From Spiroplasma_E sp902809815 (GTDB lineage: Bacteria; Bacillota_I; Bacilli_A; Mycoplasmatales; VBWQ01), in NCBI RefSeq assembly GCF_964030925.1, contig NZ_OZ034992.1, positions 434,001-498,000 of the forward strand: DNA of 64,000 nt. The letters run 5' to 3'. Both the position numbers and the translations under genes were made by a program. Shown in pieces: positions 33,176 through 43,024 of this stretch; the stretch's first letter is position 1, and each line of letters opens with the position of its first letter. The notes beneath the pieces are model-generated. The model was not told the DNA's origin, did not search any database, and worked only from the letters and a program-made list of their open reading frames with translations.

Positions 33176-33889
33176 ATGAAAAATAATAGAAAAATTCAAA
33201 TAGTATGATTAATTTTAATTTGATTATTTAGTTTTTATGCATTATCAGTAAAATTTTGACAAGGTGATATTAATTTAAGTTATTTAGTTTTTATTATTGA
33301 TATCTTAAGATGATTTAGTGTTTGAGCAACCATTATTTCTTTAATTTGAAGTTCATGAAATTTATTTATTTTTTTTAAAAAAATTAATATTCGTTTAATT
33401 ACTAATTATAATTTTAAAATTTTTTCATTAGTTTATAATTTAATAGCCGGAGTTACTTTTTGATGTGGAATATTTACATATGGATGAAATGATTATATTT
33501 TAGCAAGATTACAAGAACCATTATCATTTTCTGGTACTTTAATTGGGCATTTAGTTATTCCTATATTATTAACAATTTACTCAATTATTTATCGTGACTA
33601 TTGTGTGATTAATCGAACTTATTATAAAAAAGATTTTTGGTTAGTATTGATTTTTCCTTTTTTATATTCAATATTTATGTTATTTCGTTCATTTTATTTA
33701 ATTCATCAATATAAAATTAAAGGAATTAACATAAATGATTATTTAGATTTTATTTCACCTTATTGATTTCTTTCATGATTTATTTATGGTTGAAGTTATT
33801 GAATTTTATCAATGTTATTTTTTGGAATTATTACATTAGTTTTAACTTTAATAATTAATCTAATTAGTGTAATTAAAAAAAATAGTTAA
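33176..33889 (+). CDS. six-helix membrane protein
   Basis: 237 aa, very rich in Trp (many TGA), with about six hydrophobic helices (for example IVWLILIWLFSFYALSV; LTIYSIIYRDYCVI; LSMLFFGIITLVLTLIIN). No transporter motif was recognised. It lies in the decayed phage-like block and is convergent with the structural gene ending at 33909. Confidence 0.65.
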
Positions 33890-33908
33890 TTTGAATGCTA
33901 TATATTTT

Positions 33909-35924
33909 CTAAATTTCTAAATTTATATAAGAAATATTTTCGTTGTATTTATCAAATAAATTAATATTTTTTAAGTTTATTTCTTGTTTATCAGTTATTA
34001 AAATTAAATCATAATTACCGGCACCAAATATTCCGCTGATTTCAATCATATTTAAATTATTAATAGGATTTTCAATTTGTAATTCAAATTTATTGTCATT
34101 ATCAATTTGTGAAATTTCTTTATAAAATTCTAATTTGGAAAATAATTGAGATTTATTAGAACCATATAAATTTAAAGCATTTTCAATTTTTATTTTTCCA
34201 ATAATTGCTCTTGTAAAGTATTTGCCATATTCACCATTACCTAATGTTCAATCAGCTGGAATTAATGAAGGTATGTTATTACTTTCTAATTCATTAATTA
34301 TAGATAGTCAGTTAAATTGGTTATCATCTAATTTGAATAATTCATTTTGGCTAATGTCATTATTTTTTAATTTAATATTATTTATATCTGTAAAATCAAA
34401 ATATTGAGATTTTAATATTACTTTTACATCTTTAAACTCTCAGACTTCATCAGGATTTTTATGAATTGGATTTGATTTTAATTCAAAATAATAAGGTAAT
34501 AAAATTTTATTATCATCATTTAAACCTTTATTAATTGACATACTTGAATAAATATTATTTGATAACATAATAATTATTTTTTTAAGTATTTGTACTTGTG
34601 GTAAATTTACATAATTTGGATAATCTAATTTTCATTGTTTAAACAAATTGCTAATTACTTCTTCAGGTTTTTGTCCTTCAAATTTTGCACGTAATTGTGA
34701 TATTTTTTGTTCAAGATGTGATGGGTCAAAACCATCAAAGTTTCTGTTATAAGTATATGTATAAGTTAGCATATCTAATAATACTTTTTGTAAACTATCA
34801 ATTGGTGGTCTATCTTTTATTTCTAATTCAACATCATGAAATTTATTTGTTGTAGAAATAAATAAATTATAGTTACCTGCTAAAAATCATGACTCTAATT
34901 TTGTATCTTTTAATTCTAGTTCATCAGATAAGGGTCATACTTTTGAATTTTTAGTAACATCATAACCAATTTTAGCATTAGTTATTCTTGCATTATTAAT
35001 AATTTCTTTTCTTGTTTCTTTACCACCACCAATAGCAATTAAATCTAAAACTGATTTTTCTTGACCTATAAATTGTTTTGCTAAATTTCAAGGTAATATT
35101 TGTTCACTAAATCATTGTTGTAATATTCTAACTTTTGGTTGAGTTTCAATAGGCATTGATAATAGCGGAAATGCTATCTTATCTTTAACAAATAACTTTG
35201 GGTATACTTCCATATTATCAACTTCACCAAGTACCTTTATATTGCCAAAAATCATGCTTCTAGGTGCTTTAATTTTTAAACCAATAACTTTGGTATCTTT
35301 ATCTAATGGTTTTTGTAATTTAATAATAATTGGATAACCATCTCTTGTTTTAAAGTCTTTAATTTTAATAATAGTAATACTTTTCGTACTTCTTGTTTTT
35401 GGATTTTGATAAGGTTGCGAATAATTATTAATTATATATAAATTATCAATATTATTTTCAGTTAATGGTTCATTTATAGATACAGCATATAACTTAAATT
35501 GATTTAATAAATTTATTTCTTGAAAAATTAAATTTTTAATATCAGTCATACTATATTCAATAGTATTATCATTAATATTAGTACTTGCTCTTTGATTTAA
35601 TTGCATAGTAAAGTCAGATGTTTCAACAGCAGTAGTTTTTAAAACTTTATCAATATCAATAAAACCTATTTTAATAGTATTTGCTGAAAATTTTAAACTA
35701 TTATTTTCATTATTCTTAAATAAACGTTCAATTTCATAAATATATATAGTTCTTTTTTTAAATTCATCGTATGCTCTATTAATATCTGGGTCACTAGTAG
35801 CACTCATCATATTAGTAAAATCATAAGGAATATTATCAATTAAATAATCATTTTCTACTTCTGCTTGATTAAGTTTAGTTTGTTTCTGTGGAAACTTCGT
35901 TTGTGGTTTGTTGTTGTTTTCCAT
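33909..35924 (-). CDS. probable phage structural protein of the remnant block
   Basis: 671 aa, soluble, with a Gln/Lys/Asn-rich start (MENNNKPQTKFPQKQTKLNQ), then beta-rich sequence with alternating charged and hydrophobic residues. GGAGAGAAC ribosome site overlaps the preceding frame. Its position downstream of a collar/portal-like reading frame suggests a virion protein, but no family signature is visible. The whole frame is open, unlike its neighbour. Confidence 0.5.
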
Positions 35925-36670
35925 TGTTCTCTCCTATTAATTGGTTATTTTTGGGATTAAATAATTTTAATTTAACTGTTAAATTATTAATTTCTTGTTC
36001 ATCATTAATATTAAATGTTTTACTATTTAATAAATCTTTATCAATTCTCACTAATATTTGAATAAATTTAAGAATATCAATATTAAATTGTCATAATTTT
36101 TGTTCAATATAATTAATAGTTGAAATATTAACTGCTGTACTTTCGGGAACTGATTGTTGTGCAGATTTTTTTGACTTGGTATATGAATACCACAACGTTT
36201 AAATATTTCATTAACATTTCAATCGTATATATCAGTTAAATTTTTACCTTTAAAATTACTATTTGTCATATTGATGTTTTCGTTTTGTTCATTATTATCT
36301 CCACCACTTTTAAATATGTAGTTTTTAGTAACTAATGTTCTAACAGTTTCTTCTAATGTTGATTGAACATTACCATAAGTTTGACTAAAAATAAACTTTG
36401 GTGAGTTTAAAATAGTATCTAAAACTATTTGTTCATAAATAACATCTAATGCTTTAATTTTATCCATTACTTTATCACAATCTGCTAATTCATTTGCTTT
36501 ATTTCGCATAATTACTATTGGTATATAATTAATATTTAATGTTTGTTCTTGTAATAAATTAGGATTATTAATAAATGATTTAAAATCTAATGGAAATTGT
36601 TTTTTATTATCACTAATACTATAAATTGCACGATTAATAGTTACTTGTTCATTAAACTTGGCCCATATGC
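35875..36670 (-). pseudogene. phage-like gene broken by frameshift and IS
   Basis: Reads leftward from near the IS5 fragment: IWAKFNEQVTINRAIYSI, then MRNKANELADCDKVMDKIKAL, then GIHIPSQ. At the A7 run near 36167 the frame breaks; adding one A restores QKKSAQQSVPESTAVN and an open frame to 35875, overlapping the next gene's start. The N-terminus is missing: an in-frame stop precedes it and the IS begins 40 bp further on. Size and order suggest a small portal or collar protein (inference only). Confidence 0.45.
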
Positions 36671-36710
36671 TGATATTTCTTTTTTACATATGGTTATGAA
36701 AACTTATAAA

Positions 36711-36999
36711 GACATATTCCGTAATTAAATTTTTTAAAAGTCAATTAATAATTTTAAAATTTATTTTATAATTTTGTTATTAACAATAAATTTAGAAAAG
36801 TGTTGATAAAAATGATTTTTGAAAATTTAAAAAAATTAAAAAATGAAGAATTTTACAGATATTTTGGTATAAAACGTTTTCATTTTAATGAAATGTTAGA
36901 AAAATTAATTGAAATAGAAAAATTAGAAAAAAATAAAGGTCGAAAAAATAAACTTTCAGTAGAAGAAAGATTAATGATGACTTTATTATACTGAAAAGA
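36711..36999 (+). mobile_element. IS5-type element, copy 3, left fragment interrupted by prophage E1
   Basis: Begins with the usual GACATATTCCGTAATTAAAT and matches the other copies up to CTGAAAAGA, where prophage E1 begins (GGACGTATT at 37000). The last nine bases should be the 9-bp target duplication of E1; the other half of the IS is expected beyond the right edge of the window. Confidence 0.82.
36800..36999 (+). pseudogene. IS5-type transposase ORF1, interrupted
   Basis: First 66 codons of ORF1 (MIFENLKKLKNEEFYRYFGI... EERLMMTLLYWK) with a single LIEIEK unit, ended by insertion of prophage E1. Confidence 0.8.
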
Positions 37000-37485
37000 G
37001 GACGTATTGCAACCTTAGTTAGATTTAATAAAAATATAAATGAGAGATAAAACTCTCATTTTTTAATTGTTAAATAAAAAAACTTTAAAACTCTCGTAGA
37101 TATTCTAATTGTGAGTACTAAATGTAAATACTACTACATGAGTATAAAAGAGTAATTTATTTATTTTTATTGAATTGTTATTGTATGAAATTGAAATTAA
37201 ATTTGTATAGAAATGCAATAACCATAAACCCTGTTCTTTAATTATTAATAAATTATTACACATAAGGGGGGTTATATATTACATACATACCTCATCAATA
37301 ATATCATAACATAAATAAATTAATTATTAAATATAATTTTTTATTTACGTATATGTGCTTCACTCATCAAGAGTGAAAGCACAATATATTACGTATACGT
37401 ATTAATAAAAATATATATATAAGCCTTTTATCACTGTAGGTGATAAGGCTTATACGTAAAAATACGTATTAGAAAGGAATATTAT
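37000..37485 (+). promoter_or_regulatory. left-end control region of E1: terminator, hairpins, ACGTA repeats
   Basis: From the left: a terminal repeat; a terminator ATGAGAG/CTCTCAT with T6 (37040-37064) that would block incoming transcription; a -10-like TATAAT at about 37333; TACGTAT at 37346; hairpin GTGCTTCACTC/GAGTGAAAGCAC (37355-37382); overlapping TACGTATACGTA at 37390; hairpin ATAAGCCTTTTATCAC/GTGATAAGGCTTAT (37419-37454); and two more ACGTA at 37454 and 37464. AGAAAGG serves the first gene. Likely an operator and/or replication-origin region. Confidence 0.6.
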
Positions 37486-37977
37486 ATGCCAAATATTAGT
37501 TTAGATTTAAAAACTAAAATACAAGAATCAACTAATGGTGGAATATTATTAGAAATTGGTGAATATGAAACATGATTTCCTAAACAATATACTAGTATTG
37601 ACGAAAATAATAAAAAAATAGCATTAAAAATATTTGAAAATTTTGATTATAAATTAGGTAAAAATTCAATTACAGAAAATATGAAAAGTATTAAAGGTAG
37701 TGAAGTTTTAAAATATATAAAAAATATTCCAGATATTACTACAAATGAAAATGAATTAATATCTTGTGAATTTTATGAACAATATAATGGTTATTATATT
37801 TTTACAAATGATAAAAATCAAGAATGTTTTAAATATAACATTACATGAGAACAAGATATGAAAAGTTTTAAAATAAATAATCCATATAATGATAATGATT
37901 TAGCAATAAATTATATTGTTACACCAATGAAAGATATAAATACTCATAATGAAAAAATATTTTATTTAAAGTATTAA
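37486..37977 (+). CDS. E1 early protein, unknown, 163 aa
   Basis: First gene of the early operon, starting MPNISLDLKTKIQESTNGGI, with AGAAAGG upstream. Acidic and soluble, no known motif. An identical copy is at 41659 in E2. Its promoter-proximal place suggests an early regulatory or host-takeover role (inference). Confidence 0.75.
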
Positions 37978-37988
37978 AGGAAATTAAT

Positions 37989-38105
37989 ATGTTATTAAAT
38001 GTTGAAAAAATAGAATTAATAAAAAAATTATGTAATGAAAAATTACTTAAAAATAAAAAATATATTGAAATACAAGAAATATTAAAAATTATAGAAAGAG
38101 AGTAA
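37989..38105 (+). CDS. 38-aa early peptide
   Basis: MLLNVEKIELIKKLCNEKLL and a charged helix; AAGGAAA 5 bp upstream. Predicted single helix. Identical copy at 42162. Confidence 0.55.
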   Translation: MLLNVEKIELIKKLCNEKLLKNKKYIEIQEILKIIERE

Positions 38106-38111
38106 TTAATT

Positions 38112-38270
38112 ATGTTGAATTTAAAAGAAGATAAAAGAATATATTTAAAATATGAAGAAATTGAAAAAATATTTGGTTCATGTGATATATGTAATAAAAA
38201 TTCATCATTTGCAAATAGAACTTGTAATAAATGTTTTTATAAATTAATAGGTGAAAAAAATGAAATGTAA
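38112..38270 (+). CDS. 52-aa zinc-ribbon-like early protein
   Basis: Has two CxxC knuckles (GSCDICNKN and RTCNKCF) 15 residues apart, a plausible zinc ribbon. AGAGAG ribosome site. Overlaps the next gene by 11 bp. Confidence 0.65.
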   Translation: MLNLKEDKRIYLKYEEIEKIFGSCDICNKNSSFANRTCNKCFYKLIGEKNEM

Positions 38271-38442
38271 TATACATAATGAAAAATATATATGATTTTC
38301 TGAATTAGAAAAAACATATTATTGTAATAAATGTATTGATGAAATGATTGAAGAAGATATGTATTTAACATCAAATAATTGAGATTACTTATATGAATAT
38401 TATATTAATGAATTACAATTAGAAAATTTTAAAGGAGTGTAA
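38260..38442 (+). CDS. 60-aa Cys/His early protein
   Basis: MKCNIHNEKYIWFSELEKTY with CNIH near the start and YCNKC at about residue 21, a B-box or zinc-finger-like spacing. Acidic second half. The start overlaps the end of the preceding gene (translational coupling). Copy at 42433. Confidence 0.65.
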
Positions 38443-38444
38443 AT

Positions 38445-38654
38445 ATGAATAGATTAGAATTACAAAATGCAAGAAAATTAATAGAAAAATTTGAAGAATT
38501 ACAAGAAGAATTTAATAGTAAATATGAAAATAGTTTAGATGTTAGAATTGATGATGATTATGAATTAAACATTAGTAATGATTATTTTACATATGAAGAT
38601 GTAAATAAATTAGAACAAGCAATTATTGATTATAAAAGAATTTTTAAAGGTTAA
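38445..38654 (+). CDS. 69-aa acidic early protein
   Basis: MNRLELQNARKLIEKFEELQ, helical, then DDDYELNISNDYFTYEDV. AAAGGAG overlaps the preceding stop. Unknown function; identical copy at 42618. Confidence 0.65.
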   Translation: MNRLELQNARKLIEKFEELQEEFNSKYENSLDVRIDDDYELNISNDYFTYEDVNKLEQAIIDYKRIFKG

Positions 38655-38669
38655 AGGAGATAAATAAAT

Positions 38670-38849
38670 ATGGTAGCAGCAGCACTTAAAAAACATGAAG
38701 ATAAATTATTAATTAAAAATTTAAAAATTCGTCTTACTAAAAATGATCATTATGAATTAAAAACATATTGTTATGAAAGAAATATAACTATGAATGATTT
38801 TGTAAGGGATTTAATAAAAAATGCAATAAATAGAAAGAGTGATAAATAA
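38670..38849 (+). CDS. ribbon-helix-helix DNA-binding protein
   Basis: 59 aa. LKIRLTKNDHYELKTYCYER (strand and helix 1) followed by NITMNDFVRDLIKNAI (helix 2) fits the Arc/CopG/MetJ ribbon-helix-helix fold that binds DNA as a dimer. It is the best candidate for the phage's own repressor acting on the palindromic sites at the element ends. AAAGGAG upstream. Its stop overlaps the start of the ERF gene (TAATG). Copy at 42843. Confidence 0.75.
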   Translation: MVAAALKKHEDKLLIKNLKIRLTKNDHYELKTYCYERNITMNDFVRDLIKNAINRKSDK

Positions 38850-39619
38850 TGAATAATTTATATAAAAAAATACTTAAATTACAATTAGAAATTGGTAGTA
38901 CACCTAAAAATGGTTTTAATACTCATGGTAATTATAAATATTGATTATTAAGTGATATTTTTAATAAATTAAAAGGACTATGTAGAGAACTAAATATACT
39001 TATTTTACATTCAGATAATTCAGAAAATATGAATATAAATAAAATAGAAAATATTAAAGAATTTATGGATAAAAATAATAATAAAATACAAAATGTAACA
39101 AAAGAAATAGAAGTTTCATATCAAAAAAAATATTCAATTATTGATTTAGATAATATAGAATTTAGAGAAGATTTTAATATTTTTGCTTGTGCTAAAAATA
39201 CAGATATAGCAAAAGCAAAAGGTAGTGCAGAAACTTATGCTTATAGATATTTTTTAATGAATTTACTTTTATTAAGTGAAGATGAACTTGACCCAGATAA
39301 TGATAATGTTAATTTAATTCAAAATAATAAACAACAAAATAATTATATTAATAATAATGTAAAAATACAAAATGAAAAATGAGAACCAAGTGAAAAACAA
39401 TTAGATTATTTTGAAAAATATATGATTACAAATACAGTTTTATTTGATGAATGTATAAGAGAAGATATGGAAAGATTAAATCCAAATAATAATAAAGATT
39501 TTTTAATATTAATGGGTGAAAATTATTTAAAAACTTTATTTGATAAATTTAAAGAAATTCGTGAAAGATTTAAAAATTTAAAAAATAATAATAAAAGTGA
39601 ATATAGAAATTATGAATAA
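38849..39619 (+). CDS. ERF-type single-strand annealing protein
   Basis: 256 aa. The N-terminal half follows the ERF pattern: GFNTHGNYKYWLLSDIFNKL, then a beta-rich stretch with IAKAKGSAETYAYRYFLMNL and the acidic SEDELDPDND. This compares with the (G/S)xxxTYxxRYxL...DxD signature of ERF recombinases. The C-terminal part is a charged helical extension. ERF proteins anneal single strands during phage recombination and replication. Start and stop of the RHH gene overlap as TAATG. Identical copy at 44183 in E2. Confidence 0.72.
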
Positions 39620-39722
39620 ATGTAAATATTGTAATAAAAGAATTTGATTAACTAATTATTGATGTATGAATTGTTTAAAAATATTAGTTATAAATTTAAA
39701 TAAAAAAAAGGAGAAAAAATAA
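39612..39722 (+). CDS. 36-aa zinc-finger-like peptide
   Basis: MNKCKYCNKRIWLTNYWCMN C: two CxxC pairs 13 residues apart, followed by a basic tail. The start overlaps the ERF stop. Copy at 44946. Confidence 0.6.
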
Positions 39723-39723
39723 T

Positions 39724-39891
39724 ATGAATAAAGAAAAATTAATTAGTTGACTAAATATAATTTTAGATAGTGATATAGAACAATATAATAAAGAAAAAGA
39801 CATATATTATTTAAATAAATTAAGAGGTTCAATTGATTTTATTAAAATTTTAATTAATAAAATAAAATGTGGAGAGTTTGATAATGAATAA
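39724..39891 (+). CDS. 55-aa early protein
   Basis: MNKEKLISWLNIILDSDIEQ, helical and charged; AAGGAG 8 bp upstream. Overlaps the next start by 8 bp. Unknown. Copy at 45058. Confidence 0.6.
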
Positions 39892-40162
39892 AGAAAATTA
39901 CTATATATTTACATATAAAGAATGTCAATTATTAGAAGAGAAATATAAATTAGATTTTCCTTATTATGTTGGTAATAAATTAAGAAGTGAATGTGATGAG
40001 TGTAAAAGTATTACTGATAATGATGTATTAGATTGAATTAATGAAGAAATGGCAAAAGTTGAAAATTTATTAAAAAAATATAAAAATAAAAAAATGTTAA
40101 AAGGTTATTATTTAGGATTAGAAAAAGCAAAATCTTATTTTGTTTGTAGAGAGGGACAATAA
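39884..40162 (+). CDS. 92-aa early protein with Cys pair
   Basis: MNKENYYIFTYKECQLLEEK; a SECDECK motif at about residue 35-41 and another Cys near the end. TGGAGAG ribosome site. Unknown; next to the resolvase gene. Copy at 45218. Confidence 0.65.
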
Positions 40163-40164
40163 TA

Positions 40165-40785
40165 ATGAATAATTATTTACTTTCAATTGACCCAAGTATT
40201 AAAAATACTGGATTTACATTATGAGAAAAACAATGATATCAAAATGATATTAAATCTTATCCTACTTATTTTAGATGAAAACCAATATTAATTAAAAGTT
40301 ATAGTTTTAAAAAATATAGTACTGGAGTTGAAATTAGTAAATCAGATTATATTTATAATAATAACTTTAATTATTTAATACTTAATCAAATAGAAAAAGA
40401 ATTAGATTTTCAATTAGGAAGTAAAAATTCAAAATCCAACTTTAATCTAATTATAGAACGTGGTACTTTTCATAGTAAAAATGGTATTGGTTATGAAACA
40501 CAAGAACATTTAAGAGGTTTTATTGCTGGACAATTTAATAAATTATTAACAAAAAATATGTTAATAAGTCCAAGTGAATGAAAGAAATGATATGTAAAAA
40601 ATGATAAATATTGTTCTGCTATTACATTTGTAAATGGTATAAATTATAAATGAGATAAAAATGTTTCTTTATTTATGTGTGAATATTTAATAAAAGAAAA
40701 TAAATGAAATATAAAAATATCAAATCATGATGAAGCAGATAGTTTATTAATTGGTTGATATTATTTAAATAAGGAGAATAAATAA
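40165..40785 (+). CDS. RuvC-like Holliday junction resolvase, E1 allele
   Basis: 206 aa. RNase H-fold motifs: first Asp in LLSIDPSIKNTGFTLW, Glu in LIIERGTFHSKNGIG, and the C-terminal ISNHDEADSLLIGWYY with the His-Asp-Glu-Ala-Asp acids. This is the pattern of phage RuvC-type resolvases, which cut branched DNA before packaging. Compared with the E2 copy (45499) the first 20 residues and the second half are almost identical, but residues about 21-95 and about 145-185 are unrelated. Confidence 0.75.
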
Positions 40786-40946
40786 TGAAATGTTTACTGT
40801 GTGAAAAAAGAGCAGTAGGAAGTCGAAAAATTATGAAATTAGAAGCATATAGTAACGATAATTTTTCATTTAACTTATATTTTTGTAAAAAACATTTAGA
40901 AAAAGAATTAAATATGAATGGTATAAAAATTAAGGAGAATAAATAA
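40785..40946 (+). CDS. 53-aa Cys/His mini-protein, E1 only
   Basis: MKCLLCEKRAVGSRKIMKLE ... YFCKKH: CxxC and CxxxH, a mini zinc finger. It overlaps the resolvase stop (TAATG) and is followed by another TAATG. It is absent from E2, where the resolvase is directly followed by the next gene. Confidence 0.65.
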   Translation: MKCLLCEKRAVGSRKIMKLEAYSNDNFSFNLYFCKKHLEKELNMNGIKIKENK

Positions 40947-41116
40947 TGTTTATGAATTTTAAATTAAAAAAAATAACAAAAATTAATAAATTATTAGATG
41001 AAAGAGCTTCTTTTTTACATATGTATTTACTTTATAGTAATGAACAAATAAAAAAAGATGTAACTATTATTTATTTAAATAATTATTTAAATAAATTAAA
41101 TAAGGAAGTAAAATAA
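40946..41116 (+). CDS. 56-aa early protein
   Basis: MFMNFKLKKITKINKLLDER, helical and basic. Starts and ends in TAATG overlaps with its neighbours. Copy at 46089. Confidence 0.6.
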   Translation: MFMNFKLKKITKINKLLDERASFLHMYLLYSNEQIKKDVTIIYLNNYLNKLNKEVK

Positions 41117-41223
41117 TGCAAAAACAAAAACAAGAAAAAGTATTACTTAAATGTATTGTTAAAGATTGTAATGGACGTATTGCAACCTTAGTTAGATTTA
41201 ATAAAAATATAAATGAGAGATAA
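41116..41223 (+). pseudogene. Cys/His mini-protein cut by prophage E2, chimeric end
   Basis: The first 19 codons (MQKQKQEKVLLKCIVKDCN) match the intact gene at 46259. At 41173 E2 begins and supplies 16 new codons (GRIATLVRFNKNINER) and a stop. The original C-terminal half (SKVLVTLKIGN ... CYFHKKQ) lies 21.4 kb away at 62593-62718. Confidence 0.8.
41164..41172 (+). repeat. 9-bp target duplication GATTGTAAT, left
   Basis: Directly abuts the left end of E2 and is repeated at 62584-62592 directly after the right end of E2. Bases beyond differ, so the duplication is exactly 9 bp, the length made by ISLre2-type transposases. Confidence 0.9.
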
Positions 41224-41658
41224 AACTCTCATTTTTTAATTGTTAAATAAAAAAACTTTAAAACTCTCGTAGATAGTCTAATTGTGAGTACTAAATGTAA
41301 ATACTACTACATGAGTATAAAAGAGTAATTTATTTATTTTTATTGAATTGTTATTGTATGAAATTGAAATTAAATTTGTATAGAAATGCAATAACCATAA
41401 ACCCTGTTCTTTAATTATTAATAAATTATTACACATAAGGGGGGTTATATATTACATACATACCTCATCAATAATATCATAACATAAATAAATTAATTAT
41501 TAAATATAATTTTTTATTTACGTATATGTGCTTCACTCATCAAGAGTGAAAGCACAATATATTACGTATACGTATTAATAAAAATATATATATAAGCCTT
41601 TTATCACTGTAGGTGATAAGGCTTATACGTAAAAATACGTATTAGAAAGGAATATTAT
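41173..41658 (+). promoter_or_regulatory. left-end control region of E2
   Basis: Same as 37000-37485, shifted by 4173, with at least one single-base difference (41271 region). It holds the left terminal repeat, the ATGAGAG/CTCTCAT terminator (41213-41237), two long hairpins and five ACGTA repeats before the first early gene. Confidence 0.6.
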
Positions 41659-42150
41659 ATGCCAAATATTAGTTTAGATTTAAAAACTAAAATACAAGAA
41701 TCAACTAATGGTGGAATATTATTAGAAATTGGTGAATATGAAACATGATTTCCTAAACAATATACTAGTATTGACGAAAATAATAAAAAAATAGCATTAA
41801 AAATATTTGAAAATTTTGATTATAAATTAGGTAAAAATTCAATTACAGAAAATATGAAAAGTATTAAAGGTAGTGAAGTTTTAAAATATATAAAAAATAT
41901 TCCAGATATTACTACAAATGAAAATGAATTAATATCTTGTGAATTTTATGAACAATATAATGGTTATTATATTTTTACAAATGATAAAAATCAAGAATGT
42001 TTTAAATATAACATTACATGAGAACAAGATATGAAAAGTTTTAAAATAAATAATCCATATAATGATAATGATTTAGCAATAAATTATATTGTTACACCAA
42101 TGAAAGATATAAATACTCATAATGAAAAAATATTTTATTTAAAGTATTAA
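41659..42150 (+). CDS. E2 early protein, unknown, 163 aa
   Basis: Identical to the product at 37486 in E1 (MPNISLDLKTKIQ...). First gene of the E2 early operon. Confidence 0.75.
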
Positions 42151-42161
42151 AGGAAATTAAT

Positions 42162-42278
42162 ATGTTATTAAATGTTGAAAAAATAGAATTAATAAAAAAA
42201 TTATGTAATGAAAAATTACTTAAAAATAAAAAATATATTGAAATACAAGAAATATTAAAAATTATAGAAAGAGAGTAA
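42162..42278 (+). CDS. 38-aa early peptide, E2
   Basis: Same as 37989 in E1; charged helix. Confidence 0.5.
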   Translation: MLLNVEKIELIKKLCNEKLLKNKKYIEIQEILKIIERE

Positions 42279-42284
42279 TTAATT

Positions 42285-42443
42285 ATGTTGAATTTAAAAG
42301 AAGATAAAAGAATATATTTAAAATATGAAGAAATTGAAAAAATATTTGGTTCATGTGATATATGTAATAAAAATTCATCATTTGCAAATAGAACTTGTAA
42401 TAAATGTTTTTATAAATTAATAGGTGAAAAAAATGAAATGTAA
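42285..42443 (+). CDS. 52-aa zinc-ribbon-like protein, E2
   Basis: Same as 38112 in E1; two CxxC pairs. Overlaps the next gene by 11 bp. Confidence 0.62.
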   Translation: MLNLKEDKRIYLKYEEIEKIFGSCDICNKNSSFANRTCNKCFYKLIGEKNEM

Positions 42444-42615
42444 TATACATAATGAAAAATATATATGATTTTCTGAATTAGAAAAAACATATTATTGTAA
42501 TAAATGTATTGATGAAATGATTGAAGAAGATATGTATTTAACATCAAATAATTGAGATTACTTATATGAATATTATATTAATGAATTACAATTAGAAAAT
42601 TTTAAAGGAGTGTAA
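42433..42615 (+). CDS. 60-aa Cys/His protein, E2
   Basis: Same as 38260 in E1; CNIH and CNKC motifs. Confidence 0.62.
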
Positions 42616-42617
42616 AT

Positions 42618-42827
42618 ATGAATAGATTAGAATTACAAAATGCAAGAAAATTAATAGAAAAATTTGAAGAATTACAAGAAGAATTTAATAGTAAATATGA
42701 AAATAGTTTAGATGTTAGAATTGATGATGATTATGAATTAAACATTAGTAATGATTATTTTACATATGAAGATGTAAATAAATTAGAACAAGCAATTATT
42801 GATTATAAAAGAATTTTTAAAGGTTAA
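42618..42827 (+). CDS. 69-aa acidic early protein, E2
   Basis: Identical to the product at 38445 in E1. Confidence 0.65.
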   Translation: MNRLELQNARKLIEKFEELQEEFNSKYENSLDVRIDDDYELNISNDYFTYEDVNKLEQAIIDYKRIFKG

Positions 42828-42842
42828 AGGAGATAAATAAAT

Positions 42843-43022
42843 ATGGTAGCAGCAGCACTTAAAAAACATGAAGATAAATTATTAATTAAAAATTTAAAAA
42901 TTCGTCTTACTAAAAATGATCATTATGAATTAAAAACATATTGTTATGAAAGAAATATAACTATGAATGATTTTGTAAGGGATTTAATAAAAAATGCAAT
43001 AAATAGAAAGAGTGATAAATAA
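42843..43022 (+). CDS. ribbon-helix-helix protein, E2
   Basis: Identical to the 59-aa RHH protein at 38670. An IS5-type element sits directly after its stop codon, separating it from the ERF gene. The stop is preserved because the insertion duplicated TAATG. Confidence 0.73.
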   Translation: MVAAALKKHEDKLLIKNLKIRLTKNDHYELKTYCYERNITMNDFVRDLIKNAINRKSDK

Positions 43023-43024
43023 TG

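Larger units (their letters stand above)
37000..41172 (+). mobile_element. prophage E1, left part
   Basis: Starts GGACGTATTGCAACC directly after the cut IS5 fragment and runs until prophage E2 interrupts it after GATTGTAAT. E1 continues at 62584. It holds the whole left end and 13 early genes. Apart from the resolvase segment it is nearly identical to 41173-46315 of E2 (offset 4173, then 5334 after the IS5 copy in E2). Confidence 0.85.

Noticed and set aside
41116..41223. 35-aa protein as a genuine second version of the Cys/His gene
   Set aside because: The C-terminal 16 codons are the left end of E2; the true second half is at 62593.
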